This document shows, in pieces, positions 1-5,705 of a stretch of DNA of 26,110 nucleotides. Source of the DNA: a virus. The stretch's first letter is position 1; every line of letters begins with the position of its first letter. Location: IMG/VR virus record IMGVR_UViG_3300043427_000226, positions 1 through 26,110 of that record; one strand, given 5' to 3'. A program made the position numbers and the translations under genes. Under the pieces are notes generated by a model. It had not been told where the DNA came from. It made no database searches and worked only from the letters and a program-made list of their open reading frames with translations.

Positions 1-181
1 CCTTATGGTTGCGCACGCGCTCGGGGAATGGTTGGGCAGGCGTCCATGTTTGGACGTCTTCATCATCAAAAGCCCACGACATGCACAGCACGTCAGTCGA
101 TGGGTCTTGAGCGTAGTTGTAAACGCCCGCAACTTTTAGGTCGCAGGCGCTACGGGTTTCAAAGTCAACCCAGAGTGTCAT
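1..181 (-). CDS. DNA polymerase I (family A), N-terminal exonuclease part, cut by window edge
   Basis: Only the first 60 codons lie in the window, so the gene continues beyond base 1. The protein starts MTLWVDFETRSACDL. The DFET motif (Asp6, Glu8) is the metal-binding Exo I motif of DEDD 3'-5' proofreading exonucleases. The next stretch, ending in LCMSWAFDD, matches the beginning of phage family A (T7-like) DNA polymerases. The ATG overlaps the TGA of the methyltransferase gene upstream (ATGA), so the two are probably translationally coupled. The role would be phage genome replication. The exonuclease assignment is good. That a polymerase domain follows is inferred from the family and from the neighbouring nuclease/helicase genes. 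Confidence 0.8.
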   Translation of the reverse strand, partial: MTLWVDFETRSACDLKVAGVYNYAQDPSTDVLCMSWAFDDEDVQTWTPAQPFPERVRNHK

Positions 182-765
182 GCCGTTGCCGCCGTCAAAA
201 TATGCAAGCCCAACTCAGCATCAACGCAGTTGCGCAGCGCTTGCCTTTTGTTTGGTATCTTGCTGGCGGCGACTATCTCATGGCCGTCAAAGTCTGAAAT
301 CTTGTTCTTGTGTCGGATGTCAGCCTTATCAAACCTGCGCGGCGCTACTTCAAAGTTTGACCAGAAAAGATGGCGTTGCATTTCAAACGTGGGCCTGACC
401 AGAGGCTCATAGTATGGCTTGACGTTTTCGACAACCCATTTGCCCTTGGCGTAGTGTTGCAAAAACACGATCTGCGCGTACAGCGTCATGTCAGGCATGA
501 TGGGTGCAAAGCCTTTGCCGATCACGCCGACGTTGTGCCGGTACTGGCCATGGCTTGGGCAAGGCGGGCTGGCCCATATAAAGTCAAACTCCGCATAGTG
601 CGCTTCCAAATACGCAACTGCGTCGCCGACCACAACAGTATCCTGTGGGTATAACTGCGCGTAGACCTTGGCGATCTCGGGTGAGTATTCGACTGCCGTC
701 ACTTCACACCCCCCCCATAGGCTACGGTTACCGCCGATACCGGCGTACAAATTTAAAATCTTCAT
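178..765 (-). CDS. Short C5-cytosine DNA methyltransferase
   Basis: 195 aa from the ATG at 765. A GTG in frame at 798 would add 11 residues (MRWWGFGPAFS), but family proteins begin at the MKILNLYAGIGG stretch. Neither start has a convincing SD. Motif I (SAM binding) is LYAGIGG at residues 6-12. The acidic ribose-binding Glu is E26 in AVEYS. Motif IV with the catalytic Cys is SPPCPSHG (Cys69), and motif VI is ENV at 113-115. The protein is much shorter than standard Dcm/HhaI enzymes (over 300 aa) and has no room for a normal target-recognition domain. No restriction partner is visible, so it is an orphan enzyme, possibly for self-protection or regulation. It lies between a possible ssDNA-binding protein and DNA polymerase in the replication arm. 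A run of eight G encodes W17-G18-G19. Confidence 0.85.
   Translation of the reverse strand: MKILNLYAGIGGNRSLWGGCEVTAVEYSPEIAKVYAQLYPQDTVVVGDAVAYLEAHYAEFDFIWASPPCPSHGQYRHNVGVIGKGFAPIMPDMTLYAQIVFLQHYAKGKWVVENVKPYYEPLVRPTFEMQRHLFWSNFEVAPRRFDKADIRHKNKISDFDGHEIVAASKIPNKRQALRNCVDAELGLHILTAATA
709..716 (-). repeat. G8 homopolymer inside the methyltransferase gene
   Basis: Eight consecutive C on the + strand, so G8 in the coding strand, spanning codons W17-G18-G19 just after SAM motif I of the cytosine methyltransferase. In the sequence as given the frame is open through the tract and all later motifs are in frame. One base gained or lost would truncate the enzyme almost at once. Such tracts are slippage-prone in many bacterial methylase genes. 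They are also a common place for sequencing errors. Confidence 0.8.
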
Positions 766-798
766 GGAAAAGGCAGGGCCGAAGCCCCACCATCTCAC

Positions 799-1434
799 TT
801 AGGCAGACCGACGACGACGGCCAGCGGGGGCAGGCGCGGGCGCTTCAACAGCAACCTCAGGCTCGCCGTCCATGCTGACCCACTCTTGCACCTCGAAAAC
901 CGGGGTGTAGATTTTGCCGTAGCTCTTGTGGGCGTAGTGATCCTTTTTGAGTTTCACAATTGCCACCGGCTTTGCTTGGTCTTTTTCAACCTGCTCTGCC
1001 AACGCCACAGCCAAGGTCTGCACAGAGCGCTTACCGCCCACTGACGTGGTGGTGTACCGCGCTTCCATGCCCTTGTCTTCTCCTGATATACATTTCAAAG
1101 ACATGCCCACTTGTGTCTCCCAGCCTTTTTTGGCGCCGGGGGGCGCTTCGTCAAGCTCGGGCAGCGGTTGGGACACCGACGCCATCTTCTCGGCCAGCAC
1201 TTCACCATCGCCCCAGGCGATGAAGCCGTGGACAAAGCTGAAAGGATTGATGGCCCAGGAGGAGTCGTCTTCCACTTCGGTCTGATCGGCACCGAAAACC
1301 CAATGACCAGTCTTGTCCATTTTGAGGATGACTGTACCGGCTGGGCCCACGTCTGCTTGGATCGCGCGCAAAGCGGTTGAGAGGGTGGAGACTGCGGGCA
1401 AGCCCGCTTGAGAGAACGCTACTAAATTGGACAT
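799..1434 (-). CDS. Replication-arm protein, candidate ssDNA-binding protein
   Basis: 211 aa, ATG at 1434, with an AAGGAA SD just upstream. I do not recognise a named family with certainty. The C-terminal third (KIYTPVFEVQEWV, about residues 175-187) looks like the last strands of a compact beta fold. It is followed by a low-complexity Pro/Ala tail ending GRRRRSA. Position suggests a job. In many phage replication modules the DUF2800 nuclease gene is followed by a DUF2815 (Enc34-type OB-fold) ssDNA-binding protein and then family A polymerase, and this gene sits exactly in that place. The basic tail differs from the acidic tail of bacterial SSB. The ssDNA-binding role is inference from synteny; other replication accessory roles are possible. 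Confidence 0.55.
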   Translation of the reverse strand: MSNLVAFSQAGLPAVSTLSTALRAIQADVGPAGTVILKMDKTGHWVFGADQTEVEDDSSWAINPFSFVHGFIAWGDGEVLAEKMASVSQPLPELDEAPPGAKKGWETQVGMSLKCISGEDKGMEARYTTTSVGGKRSVQTLAVALAEQVEKDQAKPVAIVKLKKDHYAHKSYGKIYTPVFEVQEWVSMDGEPEVAVEAPAPAPAGRRRRSA

Positions 1435-1443
1435 TTCTGTTCC

Positions 1444-2571
1444 TTATTGAAGTTTAGAAAGGGCAGCAGTGAGTTGCTTCCCGATTTGAATCACCGCCGG
1501 CCTGGGATCACTCTCAGACGCGATGGTGGTACCCGAAGAGACGGCGACGACCAGATCATCGGGCAGGGCTTGCTTGCGCTTTTTGAGCGCCTTCTCAGCC
1601 TTGGCCGGTGAAATGATTGATGTCTCCATCACTTCAGATTCTGTGAGACCGAACGCAAACAGGGCGACTTTGGCCTTGTCTTCGTCAGTCCATTGGCGGA
1701 TGGCACGCTTGGCCACCAACTTGTAATCGGGCAGTTTAGCACCGCTGTCCAGCATCTGAAGGGCCAGCGCGCGCAGGTCAGCGATCCACTGCTCCAGCAT
1801 ATCGGCGTTCTTCAGATACGCGCTGATCTGGGGCGCGTCCAGGCTCTCGATGGACGTCTTCAAGGCCCGGTCAACAGCGCCGGTCATCTGTGGGCAGATG
1901 GGCTTGGCTGCGCACCAGCGGCAGTGGTCGCCGGTCTTGAGCTCAGCGTCTGGCTTTTGCGCCAGCTTGACGGCCTGCACCAACTGCAACTCAAACTCAG
2001 CAATGCGCTTTGGTGTGGTCACCCAACGCTTGACTTGGGGCGGCTGCACGATCACGCATTCGATCTCATCAACGCCATCAAAGGCCCACTTGGCGGCTTC
2101 AGTGCGCATGGACGCAGCGGCGTAGAACATCAGTTGTGGGTTCTCTTCTACGTCAACCATAACACCGTCGCCAAACTTCCAATCAAGTACGACAGCCCGA
2201 TTGCCAACCCGACCGATAAGGTCAGTAGACCCAAACACACCAGGAAGCAAATCACCAAAACCAACGCGAGTTTCAGCTTCAATTTCCATCTCCTTATTTG
2301 GGTCGATCTCATCAAGCGCGGCCAGCGCCACCTTGAGTTTGTTGTCGATCAACTCTTGCGTGAGCACTTGGTCTTCGTACTTGGTGCCCAGGTAGTGCTC
2401 GGGTGGGTTGTCGGTCATCACGATGTCGGCGATGACGTTGTGAAGGAGCGTGCCCTCATCGGCGTATTTGTTGCTGGGTTGGGGCGGCATTTTTTGCACC
2501 AAGGCCACAGAGCCTGGGCAGTTGATGACGCGCTTGGCGGTCGAGCCGCCGACGATGTTACTGTGCTGCAT
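1444..2571 (-). CDS. DUF2800 family PD-(D/E)XK nuclease (Cas4/RecB-like)
   Basis: 375 aa, ATG at 2571 behind an AGAGGAAA SD that lies inside the small upstream gene. Nuclease features: DEGTLLH (Glu39, His44), STDLIG (Asp117), VLDWKFGDG (Asp130, Lys132) and the EENPQLMFYA stretch with Gln146, in the order expected for Cas4/AddB/RecB-like enzymes. Four cysteines (C18 in the N-terminal NCPGS, and the later CRWCAAKPIC group) have the spacing of an iron-sulfur cluster that staples such nucleases. A C-terminal helical region of about 130 residues follows. Expected role: exonuclease in replication or recombination. The next genes encode a putative ssDNA-binding protein, a methyltransferase and polymerase. 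The family call is firm; exact polarity and substrate are not visible. Confidence 0.88.
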   Translation of the reverse strand: MQHSNIVGGSTAKRVINCPGSVALVQKMPPQPSNKYADEGTLLHNVIADIVMTDNPPEHYLGTKYEDQVLTQELIDNKLKVALAALDEIDPNKEMEIEAETRVGFGDLLPGVFGSTDLIGRVGNRAVVLDWKFGDGVMVDVEENPQLMFYAAASMRTEAAKWAFDGVDEIECVIVQPPQVKRWVTTPKRIAEFELQLVQAVKLAQKPDAELKTGDHCRWCAAKPICPQMTGAVDRALKTSIESLDAPQISAYLKNADMLEQWIADLRALALQMLDSGAKLPDYKLVAKRAIRQWTDEDKAKVALFAFGLTESEVMETSIISPAKAEKALKKRKQALPDDLVVAVSSGTTIASESDPRPAVIQIGKQLTAALSKLQ

Positions 2572-2716
2572 CTGGTGTTTCCTCTTTAGTGAATTTGATT
2601 TCGCCGCTGTAGCTGTAGGTTTTGATTTCTACGGTGTTGAAGGCATCTGGGAATCTGGCTTGCGCCCATTCCAAGAGAATTTTCTCTGCTTCGGTGGTGG
2701 TGATTTTTAGTTCCAT
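2558..2716 (-). CDS. Small 52-aa protein, first gene of the leftward replication operon
   Basis: 52 aa, starting MELKITTTEAEKILLEW and ending TPDAAQ. A strong SD, AAAGGAG (2724-2730), sits 7 nt before the ATG. The stop lies 14 nt inside the DUF2800 gene, a coupling overlap. The sequence looks like a compact alpha/beta fold: an amphipathic helix (residues 8-22), then two strands around VEIKTYSYSGEIKF. It has no family match that I recognise. As the first gene behind the divergent promoter it would be among the earliest expressed. It may be a small regulator or host-takeover peptide, but no function can be claimed. Confidence 0.75.
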   Translation of the reverse strand: MELKITTTEAEKILLEWAQARFPDAFNTVEIKTYSYSGEIKFTKEETPDAAQ

Positions 2717-2745
2717 GTGGACTCTCCTTTAGTTAATGAGCCTTG

Positions 2746-2754
2746 ACTGTAGCA
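2746..2754 (-). promoter_or_regulatory. Extended -10 of the leftward early promoter
   Basis: On the minus strand the bases read TGCTACAGT, a TGn extended -10 followed by TACAGT (4 of 6 to TATAAT). A start site about 7 nt further would give a leader of roughly 20 nt, enough to hold the AAAGGAG SD of the 52-aa gene. No good -35 is present at 16-18 bp, as is common for extended -10 promoters. This is a prediction from sequence only. Confidence 0.4.
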
Positions 2755-2774
2755 CAAAAAATAAAAGTGTGCTA
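2750..2774. promoter_or_regulatory. Operator-like inverted repeat in the divergent intergenic region
   Basis: TAGCACA (2750-2756) and TGTGCTA (2768-2774) are perfect inverted 7-mers with an 11-bp A/T-rich spacer, centred at 2762 between the divergent early operons. Half-site centres are 18 bp apart, about 1.7 helical turns. Each arm overlaps one of the two opposed extended -10 elements, so a bound dimer could block both directions. As RNA it could also fold into a weak stem, but there is no U-tract and no gene end here, so an operator is the better reading. The regulator is unknown. Confidence 0.5.
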
Positions 2775-2778
2775 AACT
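2770..2778 (+). promoter_or_regulatory. Extended -10 of the rightward early promoter
   Basis: TGCTAAACT: a TGn extension and TAAACT (4 of 6 to TATAAT). A TTGACT hexamer (2743-2748) lies upstream, but 24 bp away, too far for a normal -35. A transcript from this -10 would begin at about 2785, almost on the ATG at 2786, which also lacks an SD. The first rightward gene may therefore be read from a leaderless mRNA. Prediction only. Confidence 0.4.
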
Positions 2779-2785
2779 TTTTGAC

Positions 2786-3073
2786 ATGAAAGAATCTGAA
2801 GTCGAAAAATATTTTGTCTGGACTGTGGAGCGCATGGGTGGCAAGACGTGGAAGTTCACCTCGCCAGGGCGGCGCGGTGTGGCTGACCGGATCGCTTGTT
2901 TGCCTGATGGCACGACATGGTTTGTGGAGTTGAAAACAAAAGGCGGCAGGCTGAGTGAGTTGCAGAAGATTTTCATGTCGGACATGGCGCTACTGAACCA
3001 GCGCTATGCGTGTTTGTGGACTAAGGAGCAGATTGATGGTTTCGTTACGACCGTATCAAGAGCAGGCCGCTGA
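2786..3073 (+). CDS. VRR-NUC domain nuclease
   Basis: 95 aa, which is the length of a stand-alone VRR-NUC domain. Visible motifs: GVADRI with catalytic Asp34, FVELKTKGG with Glu48 and Lys50 (the E-x-K of the PD-(D/E)XK fold), and Gln60 in SELQK. Family members are nucleases that in phages usually sit beside an SNF2-type helicase, as here. The first ATG is chosen because domain homology begins at its fourth residue. It has no SD, and the predicted transcript start is within a few bases of it. The end overlaps the helicase gene by 38 nt. Likely role: structure-specific nuclease in replication or recombination. Confidence 0.88.
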   Translation: MKESEVEKYFVWTVERMGGKTWKFTSPGRRGVADRIACLPDGTTWFVELKTKGGRLSELQKIFMSDMALLNQRYACLWTKEQIDGFVTTVSRAGR

Positions 3074-4376
3074 CTTCTTGTACGAGAGCGACCGCGCCAT
3101 GGTGCTGGCGCCTGTGGGTGCTGGCAAGACAGCGATCACGCTCACGGCCATGGACGCCATGATCAAAGACGGCCACGTCAAGCGCTGGTTGGTGGTGGCG
3201 CCCAAGCGCGTCTGCACCGACGTGTGGCCCGTCGAAGCGCTCAAGTGGAGCAAGCACTTGAAGTTGGCCATTGCAGTCGGCACGCCCAAGCAGCGCAACG
3301 ATGCGTTTAACAGCGACGCCAACGTCATCGTCATCAACTACGACAACCTGCAATGGTTGGCCGATGTGTGCGACAGCCTGCCCGTAGACGGGCTGGTGTT
3401 TGATGAGCTGACCAAACTCAAGAACCCATCAGGCGCGCGCTTCAAAGCGTTCGACAAAATCATCAAGAGCGTGCCCATTCGCTGGGGCTTGACCGGCAGC
3501 TTCACCAGCAACGGCCTGGAAGACGTCTTCGGCCAGTGCAAGATCATTGACCTAAGCCTGCTGGGCCGCTCCAAGGGCGCGTTCATGCAGCAGTACTTCG
3601 TGCTGATCAACAAGGAGTTTGGCGAGTGGGCGCCACGGGTTGGTTCGCTGGCCAAAGTCATGGACAAGATCAAGCCGGCGACGTTTGTATTGGAGCCAGG
3701 CGAGTACAAGGACAAGCTGCCCCCGCTGCACGTTGTCGAGGTGCGCTGCGACTTGATTGACCGCAAGCCGTATGAAAAGATGAAGGCCGACTTCGTGGTG
3801 AAGTTCCCTGACGCTAAGGCGATTGCGGCCAACGGCGGCGTGGTGACCGGCAAGCTGCAACAAATGGCCAGTGGGTTCGTGTACGACACGCGAAAGACGG
3901 CGTCTGACGTACCCGGCAAATTCATTGTCACACAGACGCCGGTGTGGTTTAGCCCACACAAATTTGATCGCTTGGAGGAGTTGCTCGATGAGAACCAGCA
4001 CGCAAATACCATCATTGTTTACCAGTACCAAGAAGAGCTTGCCGAACTCAAGCGCCGGTTCAACCCCACGACTCTTGACGACGACCGAGCCATTGAGCGA
4101 TGGAATGCTGGACAAGTCAGGCTACTGGCCGTCCATCCAAAGTCAGCCGGGCACGGGCTCAACCTCCAGCACGGCGGGTGTCACATGGTGTTTCTGTCCC
4201 TGCCGTGGAGTCTGGAGTTGTACGAACAGACCATTGGTCGTTTGCACCGCTCAGGCCAAGCACACGCTGTGTGGTGCTACGTGATGATCACCAACAAAAC
4301 GGTTGACGAGAAAATTTTTGCCGCCTTGCATGACAAGCGGGCGGTGTCGGATATTGCAATGGAGGAACTTAAATGA
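3036..4376 (+). CDS. SNF2/DEAD-like superfamily 2 helicase
   Basis: 446 aa from the ATG at 3036, placed 7 nt after an AAGGAG SD (3023-3028); an in-frame ATG ten codons upstream lacks this. Helicase motifs in order: Q-motif-like LRPYQEQ (residues 4-10), Walker A GAGKT (28-32), Walker B-like VFDELTKLKN (Asp123-Glu124), motif III GLTGSFTSNG, and in the second lobe motif V SAGHGLNLQ and motif VI QTIGRLHRSGQ with arginine fingers. This is the single-module phage SNF2-type ATPase found next to VRR-NUC. It probably translocates on DNA during replication or recombination. The stop overlaps the ATG of the next gene (ATGA). Confidence 0.93.
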   Translation: MVSLRPYQEQAADFLYESDRAMVLAPVGAGKTAITLTAMDAMIKDGHVKRWLVVAPKRVCTDVWPVEALKWSKHLKLAIAVGTPKQRNDAFNSDANVIVINYDNLQWLADVCDSLPVDGLVFDELTKLKNPSGARFKAFDKIIKSVPIRWGLTGSFTSNGLEDVFGQCKIIDLSLLGRSKGAFMQQYFVLINKEFGEWAPRVGSLAKVMDKIKPATFVLEPGEYKDKLPPLHVVEVRCDLIDRKPYEKMKADFVVKFPDAKAIAANGGVVTGKLQQMASGFVYDTRKTASDVPGKFIVTQTPVWFSPHKFDRLEELLDENQHANTIIVYQYQEELAELKRRFNPTTLDDDRAIERWNAGQVRLLAVHPKSAGHGLNLQHGGCHMVFLSLPWSLELYEQTIGRLHRSGQAHAVWCYVMITNKTVDEKIFAALHDKRAVSDIAMEELK

Positions 4377-4540
4377 CCAGACTAGACCTGTGGAAGGCGC
4401 AACTCAAAGCGGCGCGATCCATACTGAAAATTCACCGCAAGGACTTCAACGCTGCCGCGCGGACGTTACGACGCACACTTGACTTGATATATAAACTGGA
4501 GACAAAAATTGGAAATCACCTGGCGAAAACTGAACGCTGA
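4373..4540 (+). CDS. Small basic helical protein (55 aa), unknown
   Basis: 55 aa, starting MTRLDLWKAQLKAARS. The ATG overlaps the helicase stop and is preceded by a strong GGAGGAA SD within the helicase gene. The whole protein looks helical and basic (many Lys/Arg, few acidic residues), possibly a short coiled coil. Such a peptide could bind nucleic acid, but no motif proves it. It overlaps the next gene by 32 nt in another frame. No family recognised. Confidence 0.65.
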   Translation: MTRLDLWKAQLKAARSILKIHRKDFNAAARTLRRTLDLIYKLETKIGNHLAKTER

Positions 4541-4700
4541 ACTCAAGACCCTGGACGAAGCCAAGGTGCTTGAGATGCTGACCCATGAACGCGAGTCAGG
4601 CAAACGAGTGTCTGTGCTGGAGCGGCTGCACCAGCGCTACACGGCCTTGCGGGCATCCCGCGAGCGTATTGAAATCCTACAGGAGGCAAGACGACCATGA
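4509..4700 (+). CDS. Small charged helical protein (63 aa), TTG start
   Basis: 63 aa, beginning MEITWRKLNAELKTLDEAK. The start codon is TTG, with a TGGAGA SD-like stretch ending 6 nt before it. The sequence is charged and helical (DEAKVLEMLTHERESG, then LERLHQRYTALRASRERIEIL) and may form a two-helix hairpin. It resembles the small orphan proteins common in phage early operons. Its stop overlaps the ATG of the next gene. Function unknown. Confidence 0.65.
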   Translation: MEITWRKLNAELKTLDEAKVLEMLTHERESGKRVSVLERLHQRYTALRASRERIEILQEARRP

Positions 4701-4897
4701 GCAATTGGACACCCCCACCCGGCACCAAGATCACCAAACCTTGGATTAACGTCGATCACCCGCGCTACAAGTGGACAACCGGCGCTGACGTGCAAGAAAC
4801 TTGGCGCAAGCAAGGCTGGGTACCGCCCAGCGCGAGCCTGCCCACGCCCCCGCCGGAGAAGTTTATCGAACCCAAGCCACTGCGCCGAGTGAGGTAA
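4697..4897 (+). CDS. Small Pro/Trp-rich protein (66 aa), unknown
   Basis: 66 aa with ATG at 4697 behind an AGGAGG SD, overlapping the previous stop (ATGA). It has two proline-rich ends (TPPPGTKITKP near the start and PTPPPEKFIEPKP near the end) and a Trp-rich middle (PRYKWTTGADVQETWRKQGWVPP). The middle repeats the W-x-T-G...W-R-K-x-G-W pattern seen in small phage hypothetical proteins. There is no signal peptide or membrane segment. Function not recognised. Confidence 0.7.
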   Translation: MSNWTPPPGTKITKPWINVDHPRYKWTTGADVQETWRKQGWVPPSASLPTPPPEKFIEPKPLRRVR

Positions 4898-4900
4898 GCC

Positions 4901-5050
4901 ATGCCAGCATTTGACACATGGAGCCAAGAGAACTTGGCCAAATTTGCCGCAGAGGCTTACGCCAAGATGCAAGAGCAAGACGACCGCATTCAGCAGTTGC
5001 AAAACGATTTGAAAACCGCCATCAACGCATACCGGGAGTTGATCAAATGA
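4901..5050 (+). CDS. Small helical protein (49 aa), unknown
   Basis: 49 aa, starting MPAFDTWSQENLAKFAAEAY and ending YRELIK. The ATG follows the previous stop by 3 nt and a GAGG SD. The second half (KMQEQDDRIQQLQNDLKTAINAYREL) has the heptad pattern of a coiled coil, so it may form a dimer. The stop overlaps the next ATG (ATGA). No family recognised. Confidence 0.65.
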   Translation: MPAFDTWSQENLAKFAAEAYAKMQEQDDRIQQLQNDLKTAINAYRELIK

Positions 5051-5226
5051 ACAAACCAATTACACCCAATAAATTTGCCACAGACCTGTGGGGCATGATG
5101 CAAATGGCGATTGACGAAGCAGTTGCCGCAGAGCGTGAGGCGTGTGAAAGAGCAGTTGAAGAACTGTTGCCCAATGCTGATCGCAGTGACTGCGCCGCCG
5201 CCATCCGAGCAAGGAGACAAGCATGA
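5047..5226 (+). CDS. Small protein (59 aa), unknown
   Basis: 59 aa from the ATG at 5047, chosen because it forms an ATGA overlap with the preceding gene and follows a GGGAG SD; in-frame upstream codons would read through that gene. It contains WGMMQMAIDEAVAAEREACERAVEE, a long amphipathic helix typical of small phage proteins with an ERE-C-E-x-A core, and ends with an AAAIRARRQA tail. No enzymatic motif is visible. Confidence 0.65.
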   Translation: MNKPITPNKFATDLWGMMQMAIDEAVAAEREACERAVEELLPNADRSDCAAAIRARRQA

Positions 5227-5705
5227 CACTACAACAACTAAAGGCCATGAAGCTGGCGCTGTCAACATTAAGGGAAGTGCAAAGCGAAACATTCCGATTG
5301 TTAAGAAATGGGCAAAGGCTTTACGCGGAAGAAAAGGTGTGGAACACCATAATTGAAATCAAACAAGCATTGGCAGACCATGCCATGAGCGAAGTGCAGA
5401 GGCTTGGGCAAGAGATTGAGCAAGAGCCAAAGATTGGTTGTGTGAATCACGATTGTGACCAATGCAAAGCACAGCCAGATCAGGAGCCGGTGATTGGCAA
5501 ATGGAGTTTGCGTGAAGTGTATTTTGATGAAGATGGAGAGCCAATAAGCCACAGAAGCCCACCACAGCGCACAGAGCAGCCAGCACAGCGCACATGGGTG
5601 GGGCTGACTGAGCAAGACCTTGATTACCTTTGTAACTTAGCCTATACCGGAGATGAAGAATTTGCGTTAGCAGTGCAAGCAAAACTTATGGAGAAGAACG
5701 CATGA
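5223..5705 (+). CDS. Phage early protein (160 aa) with Cys cluster, unknown
   Basis: 160 aa, ATG overlapping the previous stop, AAGGAG SD nearby. The N-terminal half is helical (LKAMKLALSTLREVQS and on to about residue 70). The middle has CVNHDCDQC (a C-x4-C-x2-C pattern with a His) between two related segments, EQEPKIG and DQEPVIGKW. This looks like a duplicated linker of the kind seen in modular early proteins of beta- and gammaproteobacterial phages. The C-terminus (RTWVGLTEQDLDYLCNLAY) forms a second small helical module that recurs in such proteins. The Cys cluster could bind zinc, but this is unproven. Function unknown. Confidence 0.7.
   Translation: MTLQQLKAMKLALSTLREVQSETFRLLRNGQRLYAEEKVWNTIIEIKQALADHAMSEVQRLGQEIEQEPKIGCVNHDCDQCKAQPDQEPVIGKWSLREVYFDEDGEPISHRSPPQRTEQPAQRTWVGLTEQDLDYLCNLAYTGDEEFALAVQAKLMEKNA

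Noticed and set aside
1693-2589. Long open frame (298 codons) on the + strand
   Set aside because: It is antisense to the clear DUF2800 nuclease gene, has no family features, and arises from the codon bias of that gene.
2781-2786. Perfect TTGACA that could be a -35 box
   Set aside because: It overlaps the VRR-NUC start codon and no -10-like hexamer follows at 16-18 bp, so it is probably chance.
3338-4115. Two long open frames on the - strand
   Set aside because: They lie inside the SNF2-type helicase gene, which has all its motifs in frame on the + strand.
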